Shown: positions 23,817 through 32,571 of the stretch, in pieces | Position numbering within the stretch: position 1 is the first letter of the stretch | Layout: the number at the start of each line of letters is the position of its first letter | DNA from: Aurantiacibacter spongiae | Lineage (GTDB): Bacteria; Pseudomonadota; Alphaproteobacteria; Sphingomonadales; Sphingomonadaceae | DNA: 64,000 bases | Assembly: GCF_003815535.1 (NCBI RefSeq) | Contig: NZ_RPFZ01000001.1 | Coordinates: 1,922,001 to 1,986,000 of the forward strand | Direction: 5' to 3' | Notes under the pieces: generated by a model | Seen by the model: the letters and a program-made list of their open reading frames with translations, nothing else | What the model was told of the DNA's origin: nothing | The model's database searches: none | Position numbers and translations under genes: made by a program

Positions 23817-26129
23817 CTAAACCATGTTTCGCAACGGTTCTTGTTCAAGCCCTTGCGATTCAATGATTTTCTCGATCCGATCGGGGCGGAAAATGCCGAA
23901 ACCCTGGGCCACCAAGCAGCCATTTTCGCGCAGTTTGGTTAACGTTTCGGCATCTTCCACGCCCTCCGCCACGACGATGATTCGCAGATCGCGCCCCAGC
24001 TGGAGAACGCTCCTGACTATTCCCAGGGCCTTCGGGTCGTCGCAGATCCGGGCGGTAAACATGCGATCGATCTTGAGTTCGTCGAAGGGCAGACGCAGCA
24101 GCGCCTCGAGACTTGCCGCTCCGACCCCGAAATCATCCATGGAAATCTTGGTGCCGAGCGAGCCCAGTTCAGCCAGGATTTCATTGGCGACGTCGAGATT
24201 GGAGATGCGGAAGGTCTCGGTGATCTCGAGCGTCAGACGTCGCGGTTCGAAGCCCGTCTTGTCGAGCGCCTCGCGTACCATCGAGACGATCTCGCGCTCG
24301 TGGAGGAGCGTTGCCGAGATGTTGACCGCCACGGGAATGTTGAGCCCGTTATCCTCGAACGCGTTACCGGCCATGCAGGCCTGTTCGAGGACGTAGCGCG
24401 TCAGATGGCCCATCCGTCCCGCTGTTTCGCACTGGCGGATGAAGTGGTCGGGCGGAATCTGCCCGCGGACCGGATCGCTCCACCGCACGAGCGCCTCGAC
24501 GCCGATGATCTCGCCCGTCTGGACGAGTATCTTGGGCTGGAAGGCGAGGTATATCTCGCCGCTTGCCAGGGCCTGGTCGATCCGCGCCTGGAGGGAGATG
24601 TTCCAGAGCAGGTCTTCCTGCGAGGCGGCATCGACGATGGCGATCGGTTCGAACGTTTCGGTGGTCTTTTCCGCCGCCGCCACCGCGGCAGACAAGCGTC
24701 GCGACACCGCCGGGCTGGGGGTGAGATCGATCCCGAAGGTGATGCCCACGTCAACCTGTTCGTCGCCCACGACAAGCGGCGAAGAGAACAGCGCGCGAAG
24801 GCCCTCGAGATGTTCGCGCAGGAGAGTTGGATCCTTCTCCGCCATCGTCCAGGCGATCAGGTGCCCCTCCCCCAGATAGATTTCCGCGTCCTGGGTCGCG
24901 GCTCGCAGCCGGCTGACGATGCTCAGCAGATATTCTATGTGCAGTTCGGTCGGCAGGGTGCGGCGCACCTCCTGGAAGCGTTGAATGCGCGCGACGATGA
25001 TGGCGGGAACGTGTTCGGCCACGTCCTTGTCGGTTTCGAGGGCGAGAAAGGTGGGCAGGCCGGTCTCCCCATCGACGAGGCGCAAATTGCGTTTCCAGCG
25101 CGCGCGAATCCGAAAGGCAGCAAAGATTGCTAAGAGAGCGACCGCGTCGGCAGTGTTTGCCCTGATTGCCATTTCCGCCGTGATGGCGAGGAAAGCCGGA
25201 ACTAAAAGGACGGAAACGCCATATGCTGTATAGCGCAGCCATACAGAGCGAACGATAACACCCGAAAGCAAAAGCAGGAACACCGTAATGATCGGAACAA
25301 TAGCGTCGATCATAACGGTCTGGCTTGCCTTGAGTGTTTCCGCCGCAAAGATGGAAGCATAAGAAGTGGGAATGCCCACGTGGCCGGGAATGTTAAGCGG
25401 ATGCATGTCGCCGCTTCGCATTTGTCCAATGACGACCGACTTGCCGGCGAAGGACGCAAACTCGTTTGCACCTTCTAAGTCTTCAATTCGATACGACGGG
25501 ATGGAGTCTAGGGAGAACGCATAGCTGATGGGGAAATCCCGGCTGCTATCCCCGCTATCTCCCGCGATCGCAGCGGGAAGGGTAGGTAGGTCCTCAGAAA
25601 TTTCCGGAACGCGGTACGGCATGTACCATGCGTATCCTAGGACGTTCATCCAGGTGTAGCTACCGACCTCCGAAATACCTTTACCAATTTTCGGAATCGA
25701 TTTCCGAGCTACCATCCGCCCGTCGAAATCGGTCGTGAAAGCCTTGGTTAGATGCGCACGCGATCCGAGGTTTTCGAGCGCGCGTCGCAAACGAGCGTCA
25801 TCTGCAGGCGTTCCGGGGCGATCGAACACGACGTCGACGTAAACGTCACCCACGCCGGCTTTGCGTAACTTGTCGAGGATGTTCGCAAGTTCTGTCCGCC
25901 TTTCCGGGAAGTCCGCGTCGGCGAGTTCGCGTTCCGCTCCTACGAAGACGATGTCGCCCGATGCCCTGTGTTCGGCCAGCCGCGACTGCAGCGTCCAGAT
26001 GAACTGGTCGACCGGCATGAGCAGCGTCAGGGCGTAGAGGCCGAGCGCGATCGCGCCCGCCCACAGGACCTGCATGACCCGCTCGGCGCGCGGGCTTTTC
26101 GCCTTCACTTCGGATCGTTTCTGACTCAC
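23817..26129 (-). CDS. CHASE2 - degenerate GGDEF - EAL protein (predicted c-di-GMP phosphodiesterase)
   Basis: With GTG at 26129 the product is 770 aa (an ATG at 26183 would add 18). An N-terminal helix (about 20-38) leads to a periplasmic CHASE2 sensor (about 45-260), then about three membrane helices (275-340). A GGDEF-like domain follows in which the signature is GEGHL (420-424), so cyclase activity is unlikely. The EAL domain begins with AFQPKI, contains EALVRW (545-550), VAVNISATLL, LEITET, MDDFG, LKIDRMF and AEGVEDAETL, and looks catalytically intact. It should hydrolyse cyclic di-GMP in response to an extracytoplasmic cue, affecting motility or biofilm. It is monocistronic and divergent from the GST gene. 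Confidence 0.88.
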   Translation of the reverse strand: MSQKRSEVKAKSPRAERVMQVLWAGAIALGLYALTLLMPVDQFIWTLQSRLAEHRASGDIVFVGAERELADADFPERRTELANILDKLRKAGVGDVYVDVVFDRPGTPADDARLRRALENLGSRAHLTKAFTTDFDGRMVARKSIPKIGKGISEVGSYTWMNVLGYAWYMPYRVPEISEDLPTLPAAIAGDSGDSSRDFPISYAFSLDSIPSYRIEDLEGANEFASFAGKSVVIGQMRSGDMHPLNIPGHVGIPTSYASIFAAETLKASQTVMIDAIVPIITVFLLLLSGVIVRSVWLRYTAYGVSVLLVPAFLAITAEMAIRANTADAVALLAIFAAFRIRARWKRNLRLVDGETGLPTFLALETDKDVAEHVPAIIVARIQRFQEVRRTLPTELHIEYLLSIVSRLRAATQDAEIYLGEGHLIAWTMAEKDPTLLREHLEGLRALFSSPLVVGDEQVDVGITFGIDLTPSPAVSRRLSAAVAAAEKTTETFEPIAIVDAASQEDLLWNISLQARIDQALASGEIYLAFQPKILVQTGEIIGVEALVRWSDPVRGQIPPDHFIRQCETAGRMGHLTRYVLEQACMAGNAFEDNGLNIPVAVNISATLLHEREIVSMVREALDKTGFEPRRLTLEITETFRISNLDVANEILAELGSLGTKISMDDFGVGAASLEALLRLPFDELKIDRMFTARICDDPKALGIVRSVLQLGRDLRIIVVAEGVEDAETLTKLRENGCLVAQGFGIFRPDRIEKIIESQGLEQEPLRNMV

Positions 26130-26321
26130 GCCCTGCCTTCGGTTTCGTCCGGCCTGACACCGGTTCCATCCAGCGGGTCGCATATGATGGTTAACAATTC
26201 ACGAGCATCGCCGGCATGTTCGCCCGAGTGGCCGCGCGGCAACAGCGGGCTTTCCTCCCGTTCAGCCTCGACACCGCCGATCCCAGGCCCTACCTCGCTG
26301 AGCGAACAGGGAAGCAGGCGC

Positions 26322-26987
26322 ATGAAGCTCATCATCGGCAACAAGAACTATTCCAGCTGGTCGCTGCGCGGCTGGCTGGCGGCAAAGCAGAGCGGCCTTT
26401 CGTTCGAGGAGCTGACCGTTCACATCGATGGTGACGACTGGGAAGCGATGAAGCAGCAGGACGGCGAGTTCCAGCCCTCCGCCGGCAAGGTGCCGGTGTT
26501 GTGGGACGGTGACACCGTAGTATGGGATTCGATCGCCATTCTCGAATATCTGGCCGACAAGGTCGGACGCGACCGGTTCTGGCCCAAGTCCGACGATGCG
26601 CGCGGCATGGCGCGGGCGATGGTGGCGGAAATGCACTCGTCCTACCTGCCGCTGCGACGGGCCTGCCCGATGAACATCCGCGCCCAGCACCGGGTCGGGC
26701 TGAGCAACGAGGTCAAGGCCGACATCGTGCGCATCCTCGGCCTGTGGGCGGAAGCTAGGGCGCGCTTCGGCAAGGGCGGGCCGTTCCTGTTCGGCACGTT
26801 CGGCGCGGCGGACATCTTCTACGCCCCGGTGGTCAGCCGCTTCCTCACCTACGGTATCGGCGTGCCCGGCTTCGCGCAGGCTTACATGCAGGCGGTGTGG
26901 GAGCACGACTGGATGCAGAGCTGGATCGGCGCCGCACAGGACGAGGCCTGGACGATCTCGCAATTCGAGGTCGGCGAAACCGCGTGA
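26322..26987 (+). CDS. Glutathione S-transferase family protein
   Basis: The 221-aa product has an N-terminal thioredoxin-like GST domain starting MKLIIGNKNYSSWSLRGWLA, with GKVPVLWDGDTVVWDSIAIL as the gamma-glutamyl binding region (cis-Pro after KV, Asp-Ser pair). A helical C-terminal domain follows (ARAMVAEMHSSYLPLRRACP, FGAADIFYAPVVSRFLTYG). A Ser in the N-terminal region (YSSWS) may serve as the catalytic residue. The substrate is not predictable. Its stop overlaps the GTG start of dapE (GTGA), so they are coupled. Confidence 0.9.
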   Translation: MKLIIGNKNYSSWSLRGWLAAKQSGLSFEELTVHIDGDDWEAMKQQDGEFQPSAGKVPVLWDGDTVVWDSIAILEYLADKVGRDRFWPKSDDARGMARAMVAEMHSSYLPLRRACPMNIRAQHRVGLSNEVKADIVRILGLWAEARARFGKGGPFLFGTFGAADIFYAPVVSRFLTYGIGVPGFAQAYMQAVWEHDWMQSWIGAAQDEAWTISQFEVGETA

Positions 26988-28138
26988 GCGAGAGCGCCGC
27001 CCTCGATCCGGTCGATTGCGCGCGCCGCCTGATGGCGTGCGAGAGCGTCACCCCGGCGCGGGGCGGGGTGTTCGATGGCCTTGCGGGTATGCTCGCGCCC
27101 CTCGGCTTCGACATTCACCGCTTCGTCCGCGGAGAGGGGCCGGAAGGCAGCGACGAGGAGCCGGTCGAAAATCTCTTCGCCATCCGCCGCGGATCGACAG
27201 GCAGCCGGCATTTCGCCTTCGCCGGCCATCTCGACGTGGTGCCGCCCGGAGATGGCTGGACAAGCGAGGCCTTCGTGCCGGAGGTCAGGGGCGATCTGCT
27301 CTACGGGCGGGGCGCGGTCGACATGAAGGGAGCGATCGGCTGCATGGCGGCGGCGGTGGCGGACATCCCCCGCGAAGCCGGCACGATCAGCTTCATCGTT
27401 ACCGGCGACGAGGAAGGCCCGGCGCTCCACGGCACGCGGGCGATCATCGATCATATCCGCGCCGCTGACGACGCGGTTCCCGACCTCTGCCTCGTCGGAG
27501 AGCCGACCAGCGTCAACCGGCTGGGCGACATGATGAAGATCGGGCGGCGCGGCAGTATCAACATCTGGCTGGAAGTTGCCGGCACGCAGGGTCACGTCGC
27601 CTATCCGCACCTCGCCAACAATCCCATACCGCGTATGGTCGCCATGCTGGCCGAACTGGATGCCCTGCACCTGGATGACGGAACCGACTGGTTTCAGCCG
27701 AGCAATCTCGAAATCACCGAGTTCGACGTGCCGAACCGTGCGCACAACGTCATTCCCGGCAAGGCGCGGGCGCGCATTTCCATCCGCTTCAACGATCGGC
27801 ATTCGGGCAAGGGGCTGGCCGAACGCGTCCGCGCCATCGCGGAGCGGCATGGCGGCACCGCGCATCCGGTAATATCGGGCGAGAGCTTCCTCACCCCGCC
27901 GGGCGAATTTTCCGGTCTGGTCGCGCGCGCCGTCGAGGCGGAAACCGGGATAGAGCCCGAAGCCTCCACCAGCGGCGGGACGTCCGACGCCCGCTTCCTG
28001 AAGGATCTGTGCCCGGTGATCGAGTTCGGTCTGGTCAATGCGACGATGCACAAGACCGACGAGGCCGTCGCGCTCGAGGATCTGCGAACCCTCGCGCGCA
28101 TCTATCGCCGCGTCGCACTCGCCGGCCTTCACGCCTGA
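26984..28138 (+). CDS. dapE: Succinyl-diaminopimelate desuccinylase
   Basis: DapE hydrolyses N-succinyl-LL-diaminopimelate to LL-diaminopimelate and succinate in the lysine/peptidoglycan pathway. The 384-aa M20-family protein shows the dinuclear zinc site: GHLDVVPPGDGW (His, Asp), GRGAVDMKGAIG (Asp), TGDEEGPALHGT (Glu-Glu), then GEPTS and TMHKTDE (His). The lid domain carries GTQGHVAYPHLANNPI. The start is GTG at 26984, overlapping the GST stop. Another lysine-pathway gene, dapB, is present at 31781-32527 on the opposite strand. Confidence 0.95.
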   Translation: MSESAALDPVDCARRLMACESVTPARGGVFDGLAGMLAPLGFDIHRFVRGEGPEGSDEEPVENLFAIRRGSTGSRHFAFAGHLDVVPPGDGWTSEAFVPEVRGDLLYGRGAVDMKGAIGCMAAAVADIPREAGTISFIVTGDEEGPALHGTRAIIDHIRAADDAVPDLCLVGEPTSVNRLGDMMKIGRRGSINIWLEVAGTQGHVAYPHLANNPIPRMVAMLAELDALHLDDGTDWFQPSNLEITEFDVPNRAHNVIPGKARARISIRFNDRHSGKGLAERVRAIAERHGGTAHPVISGESFLTPPGEFSGLVARAVEAETGIEPEASTSGGTSDARFLKDLCPVIEFGLVNATMHKTDEAVALEDLRTLARIYRRVALAGLHA

Positions 28139-28196
28139 CTTCCCATTTGCCGTCCGCGCAGGTAGCGAGGGGCAAAGGGAGTAAGGGGTTGCATCG

Positions 28197-29432
28197 ATGA
28201 AGACCTGGTTCGCCACTCCGCTGTGGCAGCGCGTGATCGCGGCGCTGGTGCTCGGCATCATCGTGGGCCGCTTGTGGGGACCGGACGCGGAAAGCATCAA
28301 GATCGTCGGCGATGTCTTCATCGCCGCGATCAAGATGCTGGTGGTGCCCCTGATCTTCTTCAGCCTGGTATCGGGCGTCGCCGCCATCGGCGATCTGCGC
28401 AAGCTGGGCGCGGTCGGCGGGAGGGCGCTGCTGCTGTTCGTGATTACCGGCCAGATTGCCGTCTGGCTGGGCTTGGCGCTCGGCACTCTCGTCAAGCCGG
28501 GAAGCGGCGTGGACACCAGCGCGATCGAGCTGGGCGCGGTGCCGGAACCCAACGAGACGACGTGGCGGCAGATGATCCTGGAGATCGTGCCGCAAAGCCC
28601 GGTTCAGGTCATGGCGGACGTCAATGTCCTGCCGCTGATCGTCTTTTCCGTGCTGCTGGGGGTCGGCATCCTGATGGCCAGGGAAGACGGCGGCCCGGTC
28701 CAGAAGATCTTCGATTCCGGCTCCGTCGTCATGCAGCAGGTGACGATCCTCGTCATGGAGCTGACCCCGTTCGGCGTCTTCGCGCTCATGGCGTGGGTGG
28801 CGGGCACGCTCGGCTTCGATGCGCTCATCGCCCTGTCGAAGCTGGTCGCGCTCAATTACGCGGGTTGCCTTCTGATCATCTTCGTCATGTATTCGGCGAT
28901 GATCAAGTTCATGGCGAAGCTGCCGGTGGGCGACTTCTTCCGCGGGATCATCGACGCGATGGCGGTCAGCTATTCCACCGCCAGTTCCAACGCGACGTTG
29001 CCCGTCACGCTGCGCTGCGCGGAGCGGAACCTCGGCGTTTCCAATTCCGTGGCGAGCTTCGTCATCGCGCTGGGCGCCACCATCAACATGAACGGCACCG
29101 CCATGTATCTCGGGCTCGCCACGCTGTTCGGCGCGCAGATCTTCGGGGTGGACCTGACCTGGGGGCAGTATTTCCTCATCTCGATCCTCGCGACGCTGGG
29201 CGCGGTGGGAGCCGCAGGGATACCGGGCGCGGGGCTGATTATGATGGCGCTGGTGTTCGGCGCGGTCGGCGTGCCGCTGGAAACGATCGCCTTCGTTGCC
29301 GGCGTGGACCGGATCATGGACATGATGCGCACCACCACCAACGTCTCGGGCGACGCCGCCGTCGCCACCACCGTAGCGGTGATGACGGGCGAGATCGACC
29401 GCGCGGAGATGGTGTCGGCGGACGATGTCTAG
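28197..29432 (+). CDS. Dicarboxylate/amino acid:cation symporter (DAACS family)
   Basis: The 411-aa membrane protein has about eight helices plus the two re-entrant hairpins of the family. Visible signatures are AVSYSTASSNATLPVTLRCAE (Ser-rich hairpin 1), INMNGTAMYLG (transmembrane 7 NMNGT) and AAGIPGAGLIMMALVFG (hairpin 2), plus VAGVDRIMDMMRTTTNVSGD in helix 8. These bind Na+ or H+ and the acidic substrate, so glutamate, aspartate or C4-dicarboxylates are the likely cargo. It resembles GltP/DctA, but the choice cannot be made here. The frameshifted lipoprotein gene overlaps its last eight bases. Confidence 0.92.
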   Translation: MKTWFATPLWQRVIAALVLGIIVGRLWGPDAESIKIVGDVFIAAIKMLVVPLIFFSLVSGVAAIGDLRKLGAVGGRALLLFVITGQIAVWLGLALGTLVKPGSGVDTSAIELGAVPEPNETTWRQMILEIVPQSPVQVMADVNVLPLIVFSVLLGVGILMAREDGGPVQKIFDSGSVVMQQVTILVMELTPFGVFALMAWVAGTLGFDALIALSKLVALNYAGCLLIIFVMYSAMIKFMAKLPVGDFFRGIIDAMAVSYSTASSNATLPVTLRCAERNLGVSNSVASFVIALGATINMNGTAMYLGLATLFGAQIFGVDLTWGQYFLISILATLGAVGAAGIPGAGLIMMALVFGAVGVPLETIAFVAGVDRIMDMMRTTTNVSGDAAVATTVAVMTGEIDRAEMVSADDV

Positions 29433-29738
29433 GCGCTTCTCTCGGCTCGCCGCGTTGTTCGCTCTGCTTCTCGGTGGCTGCGAGACTATCATCAAGAACC
29501 GCGTGGAGACGGCGCTTGTCGACGCGGGCCTGCCTTCGGGCATGGCCAATTGCATGTCGGAAATCTGGGCGGACGATCTCTCGGTGAGCCAGATCAAGGG
29601 CATCTCCGACTTCGCCGACGCGGTAAAGGACGAAGGGGGGCGCTCACCGTCGGCCGGCTGATTCGCCACGTGCGCGAATGGAACGATCCGGAAGCGCTGA
29701 CCGTCGTCACGGCCTCCGCCGCGCGTTGCGTCATCTGA
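29425..29738 (+). pseudogene. Small lipoprotein gene with a frameshift in a G6 run
   Basis: The frame from ATG 29425 encodes a signal with lipobox (LFALLLGGC) and ETIIKNRVETALVDAGLPSG, MANCMSEIWADDLSVSQIKG. It then runs into a run of six Gs (29635-29640) and stops soon after as RSPSAG. In the frame shifted by -1, sequence continues as ALTVGRLIRHVREWNDPEAL, TVVTASAARCVI to a stop at 29738, which reads like the natural C-terminus. One extra G would fuse the two into a protein of about 104 residues. Options are a real frameshift mutation, an assembly error in the homopolymer, or programmed slippage. It follows the symporter with an eight-base overlap. Confidence 0.7.
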
Positions 29739-29742
29739 CGTG

Positions 29743-30078
29743 ATGACCCGATACGGCGATTACGAGGGCGGCGAGGGCAAGGACAGCACGCATTCCGGAC
29801 GGAGCTGGCTCCTCGGTGGGTTCCTGGCACTGATCGCGCCCTTCGCACTGTCAGCGGCGATCCTCACCATTGGCGAGCTGGCGGAATGGCGATTGCCGCT
29901 CAATGGCTACGGCGCGCTGGCAATCGTGCTCGCCGTTGGCGCTGTCGGCGTCGACCGGTTGCCCATCCCCCCGCTCGCCAGGATTGCGATCGCGACCCTT
30001 TACGCGCCGCTCGCCGTCCTCGCGCATATCGTCTTCGTCCTCGCCTTCGAGTGCTGGGCCTTCGGCGCTTGCATTTAA
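29743..30078 (+). CDS. Small membrane protein of unknown function (111 aa)
   Basis: After a hydrophilic N-terminus of about 22 residues come three hydrophobic stretches: LLGGFLALIAPFALSAAILT, GALAIVLAVGAVGVDRL and ARIAIATLYAPLAVLAHIVF, ending with LAFECWAFGACI. Two starts overlap, GTG 29740 and ATG 29743; ATG was chosen. It starts four bases after the frameshifted lipoprotein gene and may share its transcript. No family was recognised. Confidence 0.65.
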   Translation: MTRYGDYEGGEGKDSTHSGRSWLLGGFLALIAPFALSAAILTIGELAEWRLPLNGYGALAIVLAVGAVGVDRLPIPPLARIAIATLYAPLAVLAHIVFVLAFECWAFGACI

Positions 30079-30144
30079 CTTCGCGCGTTCCGCCACCGTC
30101 CTCGTCTTAACCCTAAATCAAGCATGACCGGGTAACGCTTCACC

Positions 30145-31137
30145 ATGATCGCGCGGCTCGTCATCGGCTGGCTTCTGGCGGCGCACCTGCTGCTGGGCAT
30201 GGTGCTTGTGCGGCCGGACCCCGTCGTGCTTACCGAGGCGCTACGAGCCAACCTCGTGATCCTCACTTTCCTCGCGCTCGGCGCGTTCGCCTGGCTAGGC
30301 GTGGAGGTCGCGCGGCAGCGGCCCGCCAGCCCGTTGCGGTTGATGCGCGACACGCTGTGGGCGCGGCGGCACCGCTATATTGAGGGCACAGCCTTCCTGC
30401 TCGCGCTTGCTCTGATGATGCAGGCCTACATGATGCTGAAGGTTGCCATCCCGCGCTTCGTCCCGTTCTGGGCCGATCCGCTGCTGGCGGATATGGACGC
30501 CGCCTTGTTCGGACGCGACCCGTGGCTGATTACCCATGCGATGTTCGGCGACGCGGCGACGCGGTTCCTCGACTGGTTCTACGTCCTGCCATGCTTGGTG
30601 GTGACGCTGGGGATGACGGTGTGGGCGTGCTTCGCCGCCGATCGGGCGTTCAGCCGCCGCGCCGTGCTCGCCATCATGGCGTCGTGGTTCCTGATTGGCA
30701 ACTGGGCGGCACTCGTTCTGTCGTCAGCCGGGCCGGTCTATGCCGCGCACTTTTATGGCGATCCGCGCTTCGCCGCGCTGGGGGATGCCCTGCCCGCCGA
30801 TCTTACCGCGGTGCAGACGCAGGCTTACCTCCTCGCTAATTTCGGTCAGCCGGGCTTCGGCAAGGGCATCAGCGCTATGCCGTCGATGCACAACGCGCTC
30901 TACTTGCTGCTGATCGTCATGACGCACCATCGCTTCGGCATGGGCTGGCGCTTGTGGCTCGCCGTCGCGTTCGAGGCGGTGGTGTTCGTCGCCTCAGTCC
31001 ACCTCGGCTGGCATTACGCGCTAGACGGGATCGTCGCCGCCGTGCTGGTGATGCCGGTGTGGCTGGGCGCGGGATGGATCGTGCAGGCGCACCCGCCCGT
31101 GCGGCGGCCATCGGCACGCAGTCCGCTGCCGGCCTAG
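30145..31137 (+). CDS. PAP2-superfamily membrane phosphatase / transferase (AUR1-like)
   Basis: The 330-aa protein has about eight membrane helices. The C-terminal part carries the PAP2 motifs: C2 as SAMPSMHNALY (Ser-x-His) and C3 as SVHLGWHYALDGI (His and Asp). The N-terminal KxxxxxxRP motif C1 is not obvious, as in AUR1/inositol-phosphoceramide-synthase-like members. Such proteins transfer or remove phosphate groups on lipids at the outer face of the membrane. Sphingomonads make sphingolipids, so a phosphosphingolipid role is attractive but speculative. Its TAG stop overlaps the stop of the convergent nth gene. Confidence 0.8.
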   Translation: MIARLVIGWLLAAHLLLGMVLVRPDPVVLTEALRANLVILTFLALGAFAWLGVEVARQRPASPLRLMRDTLWARRHRYIEGTAFLLALALMMQAYMMLKVAIPRFVPFWADPLLADMDAALFGRDPWLITHAMFGDAATRFLDWFYVLPCLVVTLGMTVWACFAADRAFSRRAVLAIMASWFLIGNWAALVLSSAGPVYAAHFYGDPRFAALGDALPADLTAVQTQAYLLANFGQPGFGKGISAMPSMHNALYLLLIVMTHHRFGMGWRLWLAVAFEAVVFVASVHLGWHYALDGIVAAVLVMPVWLGAGWIVQAHPPVRRPSARSPLPA

Positions 31138-31784
31138 CGCCCCTTCGGCTTCTCGAGCACCTTCTTGCGGAAGGCGCACAGGTCGATCACCGGGCAGCGC
31201 CAGCACTCGGGCGTCCGCGCCTTGCAGACGTAGCGGCCGTGCAGGATCAGCCAGTGATGCGCGCCTAGCCGGAAGGGCTGCGGCACGCGCTTTTCCAGCT
31301 TCGCCTCCACCTGCTGGGGTGTCTTGCCCCTGGCGAGGCCAGCGCGGTTGCCGACGCGCAGGATGTGGGTATCGACCGCGAAGGTTTCCTGCCCGAACCA
31401 GCAATTGAGCACGACATTGGCGGTCTTGCGCCCGACGCCGGGTAGGCGGACGAGATCGTCGCGATTGTCAGGCACCTCCCCGCCATATTCGTGCACAAGA
31501 AGCTGGCTGAGCGCGATCACGTTCTTCGCCTTCGAATTGAACAGGCCGATGGTCTTTATGTGGTCCTTCAGTCCGTCTTCGCCCAGTGCCAGCATCTGCT
31601 GCGGCGTCTCGACCTCGGCGAACAGGGCGCGCGTCGCCTTGTTGACGCCGACATCGGTAGCCTGCGCCGAAAGCGCCACGGCTACGACGAGCTGGTAGGC
31701 GTTGCCGTATTCCAGCTCCGTCTCCGGCGCCGGGTTCGCCTCCGCCAGGCGTCGGAAGAACTCGAAGATCTGGTCCTTCGTCAT
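31134..31784 (-). CDS. nth: Endonuclease III
   Basis: Nth is a base-excision DNA glycosylase/AP lyase that removes oxidised pyrimidines. The 216-aa product has the helix-hairpin-helix LPGVGRKTANVVL with the catalytic Lys, the catalytic Asp in AVDTHILRVGNR, and the four-Cys 4Fe-4S loop CKARTPECWRCPVIDLC. The start overlaps the stop of dapB (ATGA), and its stop overlaps that of the convergent PAP2 gene. Size and motifs are complete. Confidence 0.96.
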   Translation of the reverse strand: MTKDQIFEFFRRLAEANPAPETELEYGNAYQLVVAVALSAQATDVGVNKATRALFAEVETPQQMLALGEDGLKDHIKTIGLFNSKAKNVIALSQLLVHEYGGEVPDNRDDLVRLPGVGRKTANVVLNCWFGQETFAVDTHILRVGNRAGLARGKTPQQVEAKLEKRVPQPFRLGAHHWLILHGRYVCKARTPECWRCPVIDLCAFRKKVLEKPKGR

Positions 31785-32527
31785 GCGCGCAAGGAGGGGA
31801 GACCCAGCACGTCTTCCATCGTGTAACGCCCGGGCGGCTTGCCGATCAGCCAGGCCGTTCCGCGTACCGCGCCGCGGGCGAAGATCGCGCGGCTTTCGGC
31901 ACAGTGGGACAGGACCAGCCGTTCCTGCTCTCCGGCAAAGATTACCGAGTGCTCGCCCGCCACCGTGCCGCCGCGCAGCGCGGCGAAGCCGATCGCGCCT
32001 TCCCCCCGCCTGCCGGTATGCCCGTCGCGCCCGCTCTCGCGCTTGTCGCCCAGCTCGACGCCGCGCCCCCGCGCCGCCGCTTCGCCCAGCAGCAGCGCGG
32101 TGCCCGAAGGCGCATCGACCTTCATCCGGTGATGCATCTCGAGGATCTCGACATCCCAGTCCGGCCCGAGGCGCGCCGCCGCCTCCCCGACCAGGTGCGC
32201 CAGCAGGGTGACGCCGAGCGACGTGTTGCCGGTCTGGATGACGGGGATGACGGCGGCCGCTTCCTCGATCGCGGCGTGGTGCTCCCCGGTCAGGCCCGTC
32301 GTGCCGATCAGGATCGGCGTTCTGGCCTCGCGCGCGGCGGCAAGGTTTGCGACCAGCGCATCAGGGGCCGAGAAATCGGCCAGCGCATCCGCATGGCCTG
32401 CCAGGTCCGTCAGAACGGTGTCGCGGTCCACCCCTCCGGCGCAAGCGTGCTCGTCGCTCGCGGCGAGAACGTCCGCGATGGCCCTCCCCATGCGCCCCCC
32501 GCTGCCGATGATGCCGATCCGCGCCAT
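31781..32527 (-). CDS. dapB: 4-hydroxy-tetrahydrodipicolinate reductase
   Basis: DapB reduces hydroxytetrahydrodipicolinate to tetrahydrodipicolinate in lysine and diaminopimelate synthesis. The 248-aa protein has the NAD(P) motif GSGGRMGRAI at the start, IGTTGLTGEH, GNTSLGVTLLAHLV and the substrate-binding signature EMHHRMKVDAPSGTAL. The middle part VGEHSVIFAG-like sequence (here VAGEHSVIFAGEQERL) is also characteristic. It is translationally coupled to nth, an unrelated DNA-repair gene. Confidence 0.96.
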   Translation of the reverse strand: MARIGIIGSGGRMGRAIADVLAASDEHACAGGVDRDTVLTDLAGHADALADFSAPDALVANLAAAREARTPILIGTTGLTGEHHAAIEEAAAVIPVIQTGNTSLGVTLLAHLVGEAAARLGPDWDVEILEMHHRMKVDAPSGTALLLGEAAARGRGVELGDKRESGRDGHTGRRGEGAIGFAALRGGTVAGEHSVIFAGEQERLVLSHCAESRAIFARGAVRGTAWLIGKPPGRYTMEDVLGLPSLRA

Positions 32528-32571
32528 GCCTGCCCCCTTGTCCGTCCTGAGCGAGGGGATAGGTAGGCGGC

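Noticed and set aside
23708-23923. A 71-residue version of the micro-ORF reaching back into the EAL gene
   Set aside because: Its start lacks a ribosome site and lies upstream of the predicted promoter; the 15-codon version has a perfect AAGGAG.
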